Shown here in pieces: positions 45,620 to 53,062 of a stretch of DNA of 64,000 nt. The position numbers and the translations under genes were made by a program. The notes below the pieces were generated by a model. The model made no database searches. It was not told where the DNA came from and saw only the letters and a program-made list of their open reading frames with translations. The stretch covers positions 100,593-164,592 of the forward strand of contig NZ_QICL01000008.1 of assembly GCF_003201355.1 (NCBI RefSeq), given 5' to 3'. Position 1 is the first letter of the stretch. Every line of letters starts with the position of its first letter. The DNA is from Indolivaga alginatilytica (lineage in GTDB: Bacteria > Bacteroidota > Bacteroidia > Bacteroidales > Dysgonomonadaceae).

Positions 45620-46675
45620 ATGAGCTCAAAAATTGAACAAATTTTAGGTGATTCTGCATCTTATCTCTTGAACCACACTAGTAAAACAATCGACAAATCG
45701 CTTATTCATGTCCCGACTCCGTCTCTTATCGATAATCTTTGGATAGATTCTGATCGGAATATTCAAACGCTGAATAGCTTTCAGTCGCTATTAGGTCATG
45801 GTCGATTGGCTAACACAGGTTATCTGTCGATTTTACCGATAGATCAAGGTATTGAACATACAGCAGGAGCTTCATTTGCTCCTAATCCGATGTACTTCGA
45901 TTCGGAGAATATTGTGAAGTTGGCAATCGAAGGAGGTTGTAATGCTGTTGCTTCTACATTTGGAGTATTAGGATCGGTTGCCCGTAAATACGCACATAAG
46001 ATTCCTTTTGTTGTAAAAATAAATCATAATGAGTTATTGTCATATCCTACAACATACGATCAGGTTTTGTTTGGAACCGTTAAGGAGGCTTGGAACATGG
46101 GGGCTGTGGCTGTAGGTGCTACCATATATTTTGGTTCCGAAGAGAGCCGAAGACAATTAGTAGATATTGCCAAAGCTTTCGAATATGCTCACGAATTGGG
46201 TATGGTAACTATTCTTTGGTGTTATTTACGTAATCCGGCTTTTACTAAAGACGGGGTTGATTATTCTGCTGCTGCCGATATGACCGGTCAAGCGAATCAT
46301 TTAGGCGTAACTATAAAAGCGGATATTATAAAGCAAAAGCTTCCGACTAATAACGGAGGGTTTACAGCTATCAAGTTTAGTAAGACCGATCCTAAGATGT
46401 ACTCGGAGTTAACAACAGATCATCCGATCGATTTGTGCCGTTATCAGGTTGCCAATGGATACATGGGGCGTATAGGTTTGATTAATTCGGGTGGCGAGTC
46501 TCATGGAGCCTCAGATTTGAAAGAAGCCATCTATACTGCTGTGGTAAATAAACGTGCCGGAGGTATGGGTTTGATTTGCGGTCGTAAAGCATTCCAAAAA
46601 CCAATGAAAGAAGGTATTGAACTCTTAAACAGTATTCAGGATGTTTATTTGGATAAAAGTATAACTATTGCTTAA
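45620..46675 (+). CDS. fbaB: Class I fructose-bisphosphate aldolase (FbaB/DhnA type)
   Basis: A 351-residue Schiff-base aldolase that splits fructose-1,6-bisphosphate to glyceraldehyde-3-phosphate and dihydroxyacetone phosphate, working in glycolysis and gluconeogenesis. It is the DhnA-type class I enzyme, shown by [43 protein letters not shown] and ADIIKQKLP, where Lys238 or Lys240 would form the Schiff base. Monocistronic. Its stop codon overlaps a degenerate palindrome (46674-46688), followed by a strong hairpin. Confidence 0.93.
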   Translation: MSSKIEQILGDSASYLLNHTSKTIDKSLIHVPTPSLIDNLWIDSDRNIQTLNSFQSLLGHGRLANTGYLSILPIDQGIEHTAGASFAPNPMYFDSENIVKLAIEGGCNAVASTFGVLGSVARKYAHKIPFVVKINHNELLSYPTTYDQVLFGTVKEAWNMGAVAVGATIYFGSEESRRQLVDIAKAFEYAHELGMVTILWCYLRNPAFTKDGVDYSAAADMTGQANHLGVTIKADIIKQKLPTNNGGFTAIKFSKTDPKMYSELTTDHPIDLCRYQVANGYMGRIGLINSGGESHGASDLKEAIYTAVVNKRAGGMGLICGRKAFQKPMKEGIELLNSIQDVYLDKSITIA

Positions 46676-46688
46676 GGTTGCAGACGTT
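46674..46688. repeat. Degenerate palindrome at the fbaB stop
   Basis: AAGGTTGCAGACGTT, overlapping the last bases of the fbaB stop codon (46673-46675). It matches the beta-lactamase copy read on the opposite strand (AAGGTTGCAGACCTA) at 13 of 15 positions. Confidence 0.55.
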
Positions 46689-46723
46689 GGAATTGTAACA
46701 CTTTTGTTTAGATTTAATTGTAC

Positions 46724-46770
46724 AAAAAAGAAGAGAGGTTATTCATAGTGAATAACCTCTCTTCTTTTTT
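46724..46770. terminator. Bidirectional terminator between fbaB and the L,D-transpeptidase gene
   Basis: A perfect 22-base stem (46724-46745 with 46749-46770) with a 3-base loop and A/T tracts on both sides. Confidence 0.92.
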
Positions 46771-46789
46771 ATGTGGTATTTATATTCTT

Positions 46790-47479
46790 TTATAAGGATG
46801 CTGTATACGACGATAAAATATTGCTTTGAGCCAGATACTTGTGATCATCAGCATAAATATAAAGTAGTGTTCCCCCTTTTATTGTATTGATGATAGGCTT
46901 GCTAAGTGCCTGAGGAAGTGCAGGGCATCCCTGACTACGCCCAAGTCGTCCCGAAGCTATTACCGATGGGTTAGAGTAGGGGGCACCGTGAATAACGATA
47001 GCACGCTCTTTAGCCCGATCATTAATGCCTCTTTCCAGTCCATTCAATACCAGAGAATAGCCGTTCTTTCCCTCATAGGTGCTTTCTGTCAGGTAGAATC
47101 CCAGAGAGCTTTTATAAGAGCCGTTTTCATTGGAAAACGAAGTCGCATAATTTTCTCCACTATTCCGTCCATGTGACACGAGGGAAGAATACAGAAGCCT
47201 TTTCTGTTTCATATCCAATACATACAAACGTTCCTCTGTAGAAGGTTTTGTAAAATCGATAAGAGTAATAATATCTCTGTTTTTCTCCTGAACTTTATTG
47301 TAACCGATAAATGCCTGCTCAAATGCAGCATAATTAACGATGTTTTCTAAGTGCATATCGATATAGAGCTTTTCACACTCGGAGGTTGCAGAAGTAAGTA
47401 ATACGGAATCTTTATGATTAGTGACCGAATAGCCCACCGGTAGAAAGAAAAGTAAAACGTACAATATAACTTTTTGCAT
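46790..47479 (-). CDS. Murein L,D-transpeptidase catalytic-domain protein (YkuD_2 type)
   Basis: A 229-residue exported protein with a signal peptide (MQKVILYVLLFFLPVG). The L,D-transpeptidase-like fold is shown by VIHGAPYSNPS (His164) and GRSQGCPAL with catalytic Cys185, the SxGC signature of the YkuD_2 group. Such enzymes make or edit 3-3 peptidoglycan cross-links or attach proteins to them. The upstream promoter has a repeat palindrome at its transcript start, the same arrangement as at the beta-lactamase gene. Another L,D-transpeptidase gene lies directly upstream. Confidence 0.88.
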   Translation of the reverse strand: MQKVILYVLLFFLPVGYSVTNHKDSVLLTSATSECEKLYIDMHLENIVNYAAFEQAFIGYNKVQEKNRDIITLIDFTKPSTEERLYVLDMKQKRLLYSSLVSHGRNSGENYATSFSNENGSYKSSLGFYLTESTYEGKNGYSLVLNGLERGINDRAKERAIVIHGAPYSNPSVIASGRLGRSQGCPALPQALSKPIINTIKGGTLLYIYADDHKYLAQSNILSSYTASL

Positions 47480-47538
47480 AAATAAGATAATAACGATGTA
47501 AAGATATTTACTGCTTTATTTAATTGCAGGGTTTAATA

Positions 47539-47553
47539 TAGGTCTTTGACCTT
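47539..47553. repeat. Palindrome at the L,D-transpeptidase transcript start
   Basis: TAGGTCTTTGACCTT; on the minus strand AAGGTCAAAGACCTA. It begins exactly 8 bases after the -7 box at 47562-47569, as in the beta-lactamase promoter. Confidence 0.75.
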
Positions 47554-47561
47554 AACGCCCA

Positions 47562-47569
47562 CAAAGTTA
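47562..47569 (-). promoter_or_regulatory. -7 box of the first L,D-transpeptidase gene
   Basis: On the minus strand TAACTTTG fits the consensus, 82 bases before the start, with the palindrome immediately downstream. Confidence 0.55.
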
Positions 47570-47601
47570 CATCTTTTAAATGAGAATAAAAGTTAAGTTT
47601 A

Positions 47602-48609
47602 TCAATCAAAAATAAAAACTAAAGTTTGTTCTGTCGATGCCCAATCATAAATGAACTTGGCGTGAGAGGTAGCATTACGTACGCACATGTGCGAACGAGG
47701 GGTAGTTCCCAGTGATGGACTGAACTCAATTATCTTGGTACTTGGGGCATTCACGGGAACGCCGTGTATATAACCTCCATTGGAGAAACGGCTGGCATAA
47801 GGAGCAAATCCACCGGTCTCTTGCGATCCGTCTACAAGATAAACCATTTTGGACTTTTTCTCTTGAATGACAAATATTCCTTTTGGTGTTTCCTGCATGT
47901 GAGGAGGTTTGTGTAAACCTGTAGTAGCAGGATTCATACTTCTAACAAGCCATTTGGAATCTACTTTTTCCAGCGTAGCTATGTTTTGATTTGTCAGATC
48001 TATAAAGATTGCTTTTCTGAATATTATTGTATCATTTATAGCTTTGATATATTTTTGAGGTACAAGCCATTCTCCTTTCATATCAACAGTTGTTATCTTT
48101 ACTAATCTCGAAGAATCATTATTGATTAGTTTTACTAATGATCCGTCTCTGCCATATATTTCAGCAACAGCAGAGTCTGTAGGTAAGAATAAAGGTACCG
48201 ATTGATATCTTTCAACTCCCAATGTATCCGAAATCCGTTTGTATGAATCTCTTTTATATACCTTAACGAGTGGTGCTTCCCCATTTTTATTTTTATAGTT
48301 CTGTAAAATAGCCCATGAAGCGGGCACTGATTCTATTGAATCGAGTAGAGCCAATCGTTTACGTATTTTATCCCATTGAAATACTCTGACAGTATCTTTA
48401 TATGGATATGTGTCTTCTAATGTGTGGTCGTCATAAAGAAATGCTTTTTCTATTTCTATTTTTGCAGGATCAAAACTGACAGGTTCAGGTTGCTCTACTA
48501 ATAGAGAGTCTTCTACCTGATTATTAGGCGTCGGTTCTTGTTGAGCTTTCTGATCGCAAGAGTTTAAAGTCACGAGACTGATGATTAATAGTAATGTGGC
48601 TTTTTTCAT
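47602..48609 (-). CDS. L,D-transpeptidase lipoprotein (YkuD domain)
   Basis: The start is set at the ATG at 48607-48609 so that the lipoprotein signal (MKKATLLLIISL) reaches the lipobox VTLNSC with Cys18; the frame extends four residues further. The mature part is 335 residues long in total with a YkuD domain at the C-terminal half: GGYIHGVPVN and SHMCVRN, in which Cys309 takes the place of the usual SHGCIR nucleophile. It probably works on peptidoglycan from the membrane face. Gap to the next transpeptidase gene is about 120 bases, with that gene's own promoter between. Confidence 0.88.
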   Translation of the reverse strand: MKKATLLLIISLVTLNSCDQKAQQEPTPNNQVEDSLLVEQPEPVSFDPAKIEIEKAFLYDDHTLEDTYPYKDTVRVFQWDKIRKRLALLDSIESVPASWAILQNYKNKNGEAPLVKVYKRDSYKRISDTLGVERYQSVPLFLPTDSAVAEIYGRDGSLVKLINNDSSRLVKITTVDMKGEWLVPQKYIKAINDTIIFRKAIFIDLTNQNIATLEKVDSKWLVRSMNPATTGLHKPPHMQETPKGIFVIQEKKSKMVYLVDGSQETGGFAPYASRFSNGGYIHGVPVNAPSTKIIEFSPSLGTTPRSHMCVRNATSHAKFIYDWASTEQTLVFIFD

Positions 48610-48937
48610 TATAACTGTCAATATATTTTGTTTTTGTAAATCGCTATCTTACTTTAGCTGTTTAATAATACAAACAAAGCAGGGAATATTATTGTTCCCT
48701 TAAAACTGCAATATAGTTAAAAATGTGACTGTTTAATGCTAATAAGGCTAATAGCTTATTATTGTTTTAGGCGTAGGGGCTAACCTATGTGTTCGCCCAT
48801 TGAGGGCAGACACATAGGTCTGCCCCTACAACAGAAGTATATCATTAAATATTTTCATTTACTGATATGAGAAATGGAAAAACGAAGAAAGGAGCCGATC
48901 GTATGATAAGCTCCTTTCTTTCCTATTTTAGTTGAAG
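48610..48937. other. Non-coding interval with an inverted-repeat element
   Basis: The interval upstream of the L,D-transpeptidase lipoprotein has no gene. Its main content is the 57-base inverted repeat at 48773-48829; the rest is AT-rich. Confidence 0.6.
48773..48829. repeat. 57-base inverted repeat, GTAGGGGC...GCCCCTAC
   Basis: Arms 48773-48798 and 48804-48829 pair at 22 of 26 positions, with a 5-base loop. They read GTAGGGGCTAACCTATGTGT and GTAGGGGCAGACCTATGTGT in parallel orientation. It is GC-richer than its surroundings. Hairpins of this sort are seen as dispersed miniature elements in several phyla (general knowledge); no flanking target duplication is visible. Confidence 0.75.
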
Positions 48938-49270
48938 TTATTCTTCTGAGATTCCCTCAAAAACTTCTTTATCAGGATTCCATTCAAAATCAAGACCTCG
49001 GCGTGAAGCCAGAATATCTTTCACCTTAGGCTTCCATTCTACTACTACGGATAAATCCTGAGTTACGGTATTAAGAGGATTATCTAAATAATCTTCGTCT
49101 TCATCACCGTATAGGAAACGCCATCCGCTATCTATTTTTATTTCTGAATTCTCACGGTAGCAATATCCGATATAATCATTATCAAGTGCTCTTTGAGTGA
49201 CAAATGCATACTTCTGCATGTCAGTATAATCTTTTATCGAGGGATCATCCCAATTCTCATCGTTCTGCAT
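48938..49270 (-). CDS. DUF2185 (Imm33-like) protein
   Basis: A 110-residue acidic cytoplasmic protein. The core YAFVTQRALDNDYIGYCYRE, then SGWRFLYGDEDEDYLDNP matches the DUF2185 / Imm33 pattern, a family sometimes placed beside polymorphic toxins as immunity proteins. No toxin gene is present here, so it may be a housekeeping relative or an orphan. It lies 40 bases after porT on the same strand and may be cotranscribed with it. Confidence 0.75.
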   Translation of the reverse strand: MQNDENWDDPSIKDYTDMQKYAFVTQRALDNDYIGYCYRENSEIKIDSGWRFLYGDEDEDYLDNPLNTVTQDLSVVVEWKPKVKDILASRRGLDFEWNPDKEVFEGISEE

Positions 49271-49310
49271 AGGTCGGGGTTTTATATTTAAATGTTATTA
49301 TTATTTGATC

Positions 49311-50027
49311 TTATTCAAAATTGAATGTTAGTGTTATCATTCTCGATTTAGCTGAATTAAGCGCTTTTGTATAGATTAAAAGGTTTTCATCTCTAAGATC
49401 CGAGCGGTCTTTTTCCAGTATATCTTTTAATCCGAACGAGAATCTCAGTTCGGGGCTTAGTTTGAATAAAGGAAAATATAAGTTACATCCTAATCCTATT
49501 TCTATACCATAGTCTACGTTATTTAGTTTTATAACAGGCTCTTTTTGCCCTCCAATCTGAGTGTTGATAAAGCCTCCTGCCAATACATAAGGGCGGATAT
49601 TATTTAAACGCTCTGAACTGAATCGCATGTGTATGGGAAGTGAGAGATAATTATTCTTTATAGTAGCCTCAAAATTTTCATGCATATCATTCTGTTCTCT
49701 GAATACAAAGCGTTTTTCTCCAAAATTAAGAGTCGGAATTATTCTCAGATTCATATACTGATTGATGTATCTATCAGCAATAATACCCACACTAAGCCCG
49801 GGAGAGTAGGAGGGGATTTCGGAGAACCATACACTATTATCGGGATTTACGAATCCCGAATGAGACAAAATCAAATCTTGCGTACTTAATCCAAGAGTAA
49901 AACCTAAGTGAAATAGCTTTTGATCAGCGTATGGCTGATTTTTCACCTTTTGTTTTTGAGCGAAAATATTGTTTCCACAAGTGATTAACAGACAGATAAG
50001 AATTATATATTTATTGTAATTTCTCAA
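49311..50027 (-). CDS. porT: PorT/SprT-type outer-membrane protein of type IX secretion
   Basis: The 238-residue protein has a signal peptide (MRNYNKYIILICLLITCG, ending near FAQKQ) and an eight-stranded-barrel-like body ending in phenylalanine-glutamate (ITLTFNFE). PorT-like segments include FHLGFTLGLSTQDL, GLSVGIIADRYINQYMNLR, NNYLSLPIHMRFSS and NVDYGIEIGLGCNLYFPLF. PorT is needed for type IX secretion and gliding systems in Bacteroidetes, so the organism likely exports proteins through T9SS. Not in a por operon here, which is normal for porT. Confidence 0.8.
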   Translation of the reverse strand: MRNYNKYIILICLLITCGNNIFAQKQKVKNQPYADQKLFHLGFTLGLSTQDLILSHSGFVNPDNSVWFSEIPSYSPGLSVGIIADRYINQYMNLRIIPTLNFGEKRFVFREQNDMHENFEATIKNNYLSLPIHMRFSSERLNNIRPYVLAGGFINTQIGGQKEPVIKLNNVDYGIEIGLGCNLYFPLFKLSPELRFSFGLKDILEKDRSDLRDENLLIYTKALNSAKSRMITLTFNFE

Positions 50028-50240
50028 AATAACATACTTTTAGGTGAATGTCATACCAAGATGATGATTGCATCCTGAGCGTTTTGACTTCGGAACGGTA
50101 AAATTAAGCAGAAAATATAAATAATCACTTTTTTTACGATCAATTATTTATATGGTTGTTAATAAGTGTTTTAAGATCGACGGCGTATTGCTTATATCAA
50201 TAAAAGGTATAAAGTATTTGCATTATCTGGCAGATTGGTA

Positions 50241-50271
50241 TTTGAATAGAAAAAAAAAGGCTATATCTTTG
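50241..50271 (+). promoter_or_regulatory. Consensus promoter of the small ferredoxin gene
   Basis: TTTG (50241-50244), 19 bases, TATCTTTG (50264-50271): full match to the Bacteroidetes sigma-factor consensus, 47 bases before the ATG. Confidence 0.8.
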
Positions 50272-50318
50272 TTATGTCATATTAGAAAAGTAAGTATTAA
50301 CATAAAAGTATTAAAGTC

Positions 50319-50486
50319 ATGGCTTATGTAATTAACGAAGATTGTATTGCATGCGGTACATGTATTGATGAGTGTCCCGTAACTGCAATTTCAGAAGGAG
50401 AGATCTATGTAATCGATCCTGATACATGTACAGATTGTGGCACTTGTGCAGATGTATGTCCTACAAGCGCAATCAGTCCGGCATAA
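50319..50486 (+). CDS. Small 2x[4Fe-4S] ferredoxin
   Basis: A 55-residue ferredoxin with two C-x2-C-x2-C-x3-C-P motifs: [12 protein letters not shown] and [12 protein letters not shown]. It is the classical clostridial-type 2[4Fe-4S] carrier and the natural electron partner for the Kor complex and other oxidoreductases. The gene is monocistronic, with a consensus promoter 47 bases upstream and a terminator downstream. The start is the ATG at 50319, giving MAYVINEDC. Confidence 0.95.
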   Translation: MAYVINEDCIACGTCIDECPVTAISEGEIYVIDPDTCTDCGTCADVCPTSAISPA

Positions 50487-50505
50487 TTTGCTGAAGAAGA
50501 AGTAT

Positions 50506-50532
50506 AAAAGGGCTACATTGTAGTCCTTTTTT
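50506..50532 (+). terminator. Terminator after the ferredoxin gene
   Basis: AAAAGGGCTA, CATTG loop, TAGTCCTTTTTT: a stem of about 10 bases with a T run, 20 bases after the stop. Confidence 0.75.
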
Positions 50533-50563
50533 ATTTATATAAGCATAAGGCATTGTTAGTATT

Positions 50564-50693
50564 AAGGTCGTAGACCCTTCTATTGCTTTGGCTGGGCATA
50601 ACAACCAGAGATAGTTATGCTTATAAATCATCGCATTAAATATTTAGAACTCTTATTATTCTAAAGATAACAACAACCAAGGTCTGTGACCTT
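50564..50693. repeat. Full-length palindrome element (130 bases), both ends intact
   Basis: Bounded by AAGGTCGTAGACCCTT (50564-50579) and AAGGTCTGTGACCTT (50679-50693). Its interior, reversed, aligns without gaps to the copies at 625-711 and 16272-16381 (TATTTAATGCGATGATTTAT, ATAACTATCTCTGGTTGTTA, GCCAAAGCAATAGAAGG). It sits between the ferredoxin terminator and the nitroreductase start, 16 bases before the latter. Confidence 0.85.
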
Positions 50694-50709
50694 AATTTAA
50701 AAATAAGAA

Positions 50710-51336
50710 ATGAGCTTAATTGAAGATTTGAACTGGCGGTATGCTTGCAAAAGAATGAATGGTGAAACCGTTGAACAAGATAAGATAGATATTATATTGG
50801 ATGCTATACGCTTGGCTCCTACTTCTATGGGGATGCAAATATTTAAGGTATCTGTAATTACAGATCCAAAAATAAAAAAACAGATTTTAGAAGAGGCTGC
50901 TCCAAGGCAAATGATGATAAAGGGCTGCTCGCATCTATTGGTATTTTCTGCTTATACTAAACTTACTCAGGAAGATGTGAACGAATATATTGACCATCTG
51001 GGAGAAGTGAGAAATATAACAGGAGCCAGATTGGAAGAATATCGAACTAAATGGAGTTTTTTGCTGGGCATGTCCGAGCAGGAAATATTCGAATGGTCGG
51101 CTCGCCAAACTTATATTGTTATGGCATATGCGTCTATTGCTGCGGCCTCATTAAGAGTTGATTCAACTCCGGTTGAGGGTTTCAATGCTTCAATAGTGGA
51201 TGGGATACTTGGCTTACCCGAGAAGAATTTGAGATCTACACTCTTATTTCCATTAGGATTTAGAGACAGTAACGAAGATCATTTGGCAGATACTCCCAAA
51301 GTAAGGAAAGACATTAAAGATCTATTTATCTTCTAA
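50710..51336 (+). CDS. Nitroreductase-family FMN oxidoreductase
   Basis: A 208-residue flavin reductase of the nitroreductase fold. The N-terminal RYACKRMNGETVEQ and DAIRLAPTSMGMQIF segments hold the FMN phosphate and substrate sites, and the C-terminal half has MAYASIAAASLRVDSTPVEG, then LLFPLGFRDSNEDH. Such enzymes use NAD(P)H to reduce quinones, nitro compounds or flavins, and can protect against oxidative stress; the natural substrate is not readable. It begins directly after a repeat element and ends at a strong terminator. Confidence 0.9.
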   Translation: MSLIEDLNWRYACKRMNGETVEQDKIDIILDAIRLAPTSMGMQIFKVSVITDPKIKKQILEEAAPRQMMIKGCSHLLVFSAYTKLTQEDVNEYIDHLGEVRNITGARLEEYRTKWSFLLGMSEQEIFEWSARQTYIVMAYASIAAASLRVDSTPVEGFNASIVDGILGLPEKNLRSTLLFPLGFRDSNEDHLADTPKVRKDIKDLFIF

Positions 51337-51369
51337 CTCAAGAAATGATAGTTTAATTATAGATAAAGA

Positions 51370-51398
51370 AAAAGCCGAAATATATTATTTCGGCTTTT
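51370..51398. terminator. Bidirectional terminator after the nitroreductase gene
   Basis: AAAAGCCGAAATA and TATTTCGGCTTTT: perfect 13-base stem with a 3-base loop and A/T flanks. Confidence 0.85.
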
Positions 51399-51423
51399 GT
51401 ATTTAATATTCATATGTGCTCAT

Positions 51424-52308
51424 TTATTTCAAGAAAACGTCTTGAAGAGGTATGCCTCTCCATGCTTGAGGCTGTTTCATACCTAATATTTTGGCTATAG
51501 TTGCAGCGGTGTCGTATACAATGGCAGTATCAGTAATCTTATGATTTTTCTTGATACCTGCTCCACTGATTATAAACGGAACTTGTACCTCTTGTAGAGT
51601 TTTTCCTCCGTGTCCTTTATCTATACCACCATGGTCAGCAAGAAGTATTATTACCGTTTCGTCGGCTATACCTGCTTCATTTACTGAATCTATAATTTTA
51701 CCTACCCGTTGATCTACAATCTCTAACGTTGAATAATATTCGGGAGTGTCATGCCCTATTGAATGGCCAACATGATCAGGTTCATCGAAATGTATAAAGA
51801 TAAAGTCTGGTTTTTCTCTTATTATAATTGAGGCAGCTGTATCTGCAGACAGATTTTCATTTGATTTGGTAGGAACTACAATATTAATAATATCTTTTTC
51901 AACCAGATATTCAATACCTTCCCAGCTATATACTAATGCTGTTTTACTATTGGGTTTTTGTTCTCTTAATATGGTAAATATAGAAGGGAATTTTCCGTAT
52001 TTACTTGTTGTAACTGATGGAATTTCGGGAGTTTTGCTTCCCCATTCTGTATATCCGTGGAATGTAGGGCCTGCGCCCATTAATATCGAAGCCCAGTTTA
52101 CAGCGCTGGAAGATGGTAATACAGTTCTCATTTCGAGCGTCATAGAACCATTCTGAGCCAGTTTCTTGATGTTGGGGATGTTTGCTTTCTCAAAAGCGTA
52201 TCCACCAAAACCATCACAACCGATTAATACTACGTGTTTTGCTTTGTTTGCTGCATTTATTTGAAATGCGATAAAGAATAGTGCTAAAAATAATAATCTG
52301 TTTTTCAT
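51424..52308 (-). CDS. Secreted alkaline-phosphatase-superfamily phosphodiesterase-like hydrolase
   Basis: The 294-residue exported protein has a signal peptide (MKNRLLFLALFFIAFQINA). The fold is alkaline phosphatase / nucleotide pyrophosphatase: LIGCDGFGGYAF provides the first metal aspartate, PSSSAVNWASILMGAGP carries the serine nucleophile, and IHFDEPDHVGHSIGHDTPEYY with LLADHGG gives the remaining metal ligands. It is small for a phosphodiesterase, close to the minimal catalytic core. Substrate unknown; periplasmic phosphoester or sulfate-ester hydrolysis is plausible. Confidence 0.88.
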   Translation of the reverse strand: MKNRLLFLALFFIAFQINAANKAKHVVLIGCDGFGGYAFEKANIPNIKKLAQNGSMTLEMRTVLPSSSAVNWASILMGAGPTFHGYTEWGSKTPEIPSVTTSKYGKFPSIFTILREQKPNSKTALVYSWEGIEYLVEKDIINIVVPTKSNENLSADTAASIIIREKPDFIFIHFDEPDHVGHSIGHDTPEYYSTLEIVDQRVGKIIDSVNEAGIADETVIILLADHGGIDKGHGGKTLQEVQVPFIISGAGIKKNHKITDTAIVYDTAATIAKILGMKQPQAWRGIPLQDVFLK

Positions 52309-52466
52309 CTCTAATAATATTGGTTAATATAAATACTGTTCAAACGGATAAGGTTGGGCTGAAAAGTAAAGTAGGATTAGTGTCACTATATTTTGATATC
52401 TGTAGATTCAGATCAATATTAATATAGGCATTTGAGAAAGACAAATCTATGAAAAATTAAATAAAT

Positions 52467-52491
52467 AAAAAGGCAACCATTAGGCTGCCTT
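52467..52491 (-). terminator. Terminator of the Bor-like gene
   Basis: Read on the minus strand: AAGGCAGCC, TAAT, GGTTGCCTT with a G-U pair, followed by TTTATTT. Confidence 0.65.
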
Positions 52492-52511
52492 CTACATTTT
52501 AAAGAAAAATA

Positions 52512-52838
52512 TTAATTTTTCACATCGCCTATCGGCACGTAATAATTTGTAGTCGTTGGAGTGTAAATTCCAAGCGTTATGCAATTAAGCAATCCATCAA
52601 CAAAAGTCCAGGTTGTTTCTGCGGTGTAGTTTTTCTTATCTCCTACATATTCTTTAGCAACTTGTGTTTGTCCTAAAGGTAGTAACCCCCATAGAAGAAA
52701 GTGATTCTTTTGAGAATTTACTTTTACAGTAGGTTCTGTTATTGAGATATTACCATTAGCTACTCTGGAAGTGTAGCAAGAAGTCATAAGCACACATACT
52801 AGTGCCATTAAGCAGAATTTGATTTTACTTGTCTTCAT
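52512..52838 (-). CDS. Bor-family lipoprotein
   Basis: A 108-residue lipoprotein with lipobox LMTSC (Cys21). The C-terminal stretch TWTFVDGLLNCITLGIYTP closely parallels the Bor protein of phage lambda and Iss of E. coli (TFVNGLLGFITLGIYTP), an outer-membrane lipoprotein linked to serum survival. The LLPLGQTQVAKEY segment also fits. No prophage genes are nearby, so it looks like a resident chromosomal homologue; function in Bacteroidetes is undefined. Confidence 0.82.
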   Translation of the reverse strand: MKTSKIKFCLMALVCVLMTSCYTSRVANGNISITEPTVKVNSQKNHFLLWGLLPLGQTQVAKEYVGDKKNYTAETTWTFVDGLLNCITLGIYTPTTTNYYVPIGDVKN

Positions 52839-52879
52839 AAAGAAAATTTTAAATTAGTGCAATTTTAGTTAATAAGGCG

Positions 52880-52887
52880 CAAATGTA
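52880..52887 (-). promoter_or_regulatory. -7 box of the Bor-like gene
   Basis: On the minus strand TACATTTG fits TAnnTTTG, 41 bases upstream of the start. Confidence 0.55.
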
Positions 52888-53030
52888 TATAATAATATTT
52901 ATTGTTCTGTTATTATGCTTTGTAAAAAACAGGATCGGTTACATTTTGTTTTCTTTGAACTTTAAACTCCAATAAGTAGGATGCTTAAGCTCTGTTTTGA
53001 ATGAATCTATTCTATCTATTATATTTTTAT

Positions 53031-53038
53031 TAACTTTG
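53031..53038 (+). promoter_or_regulatory. -7 box of the glycosyltransferase gene
   Basis: TAACTTTG fits TAnnTTTG, 24 bases before the ATG at 53063. Confidence 0.5.
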
Positions 53039-53062
53039 ATATAGAGAATCAATTATATTTCA

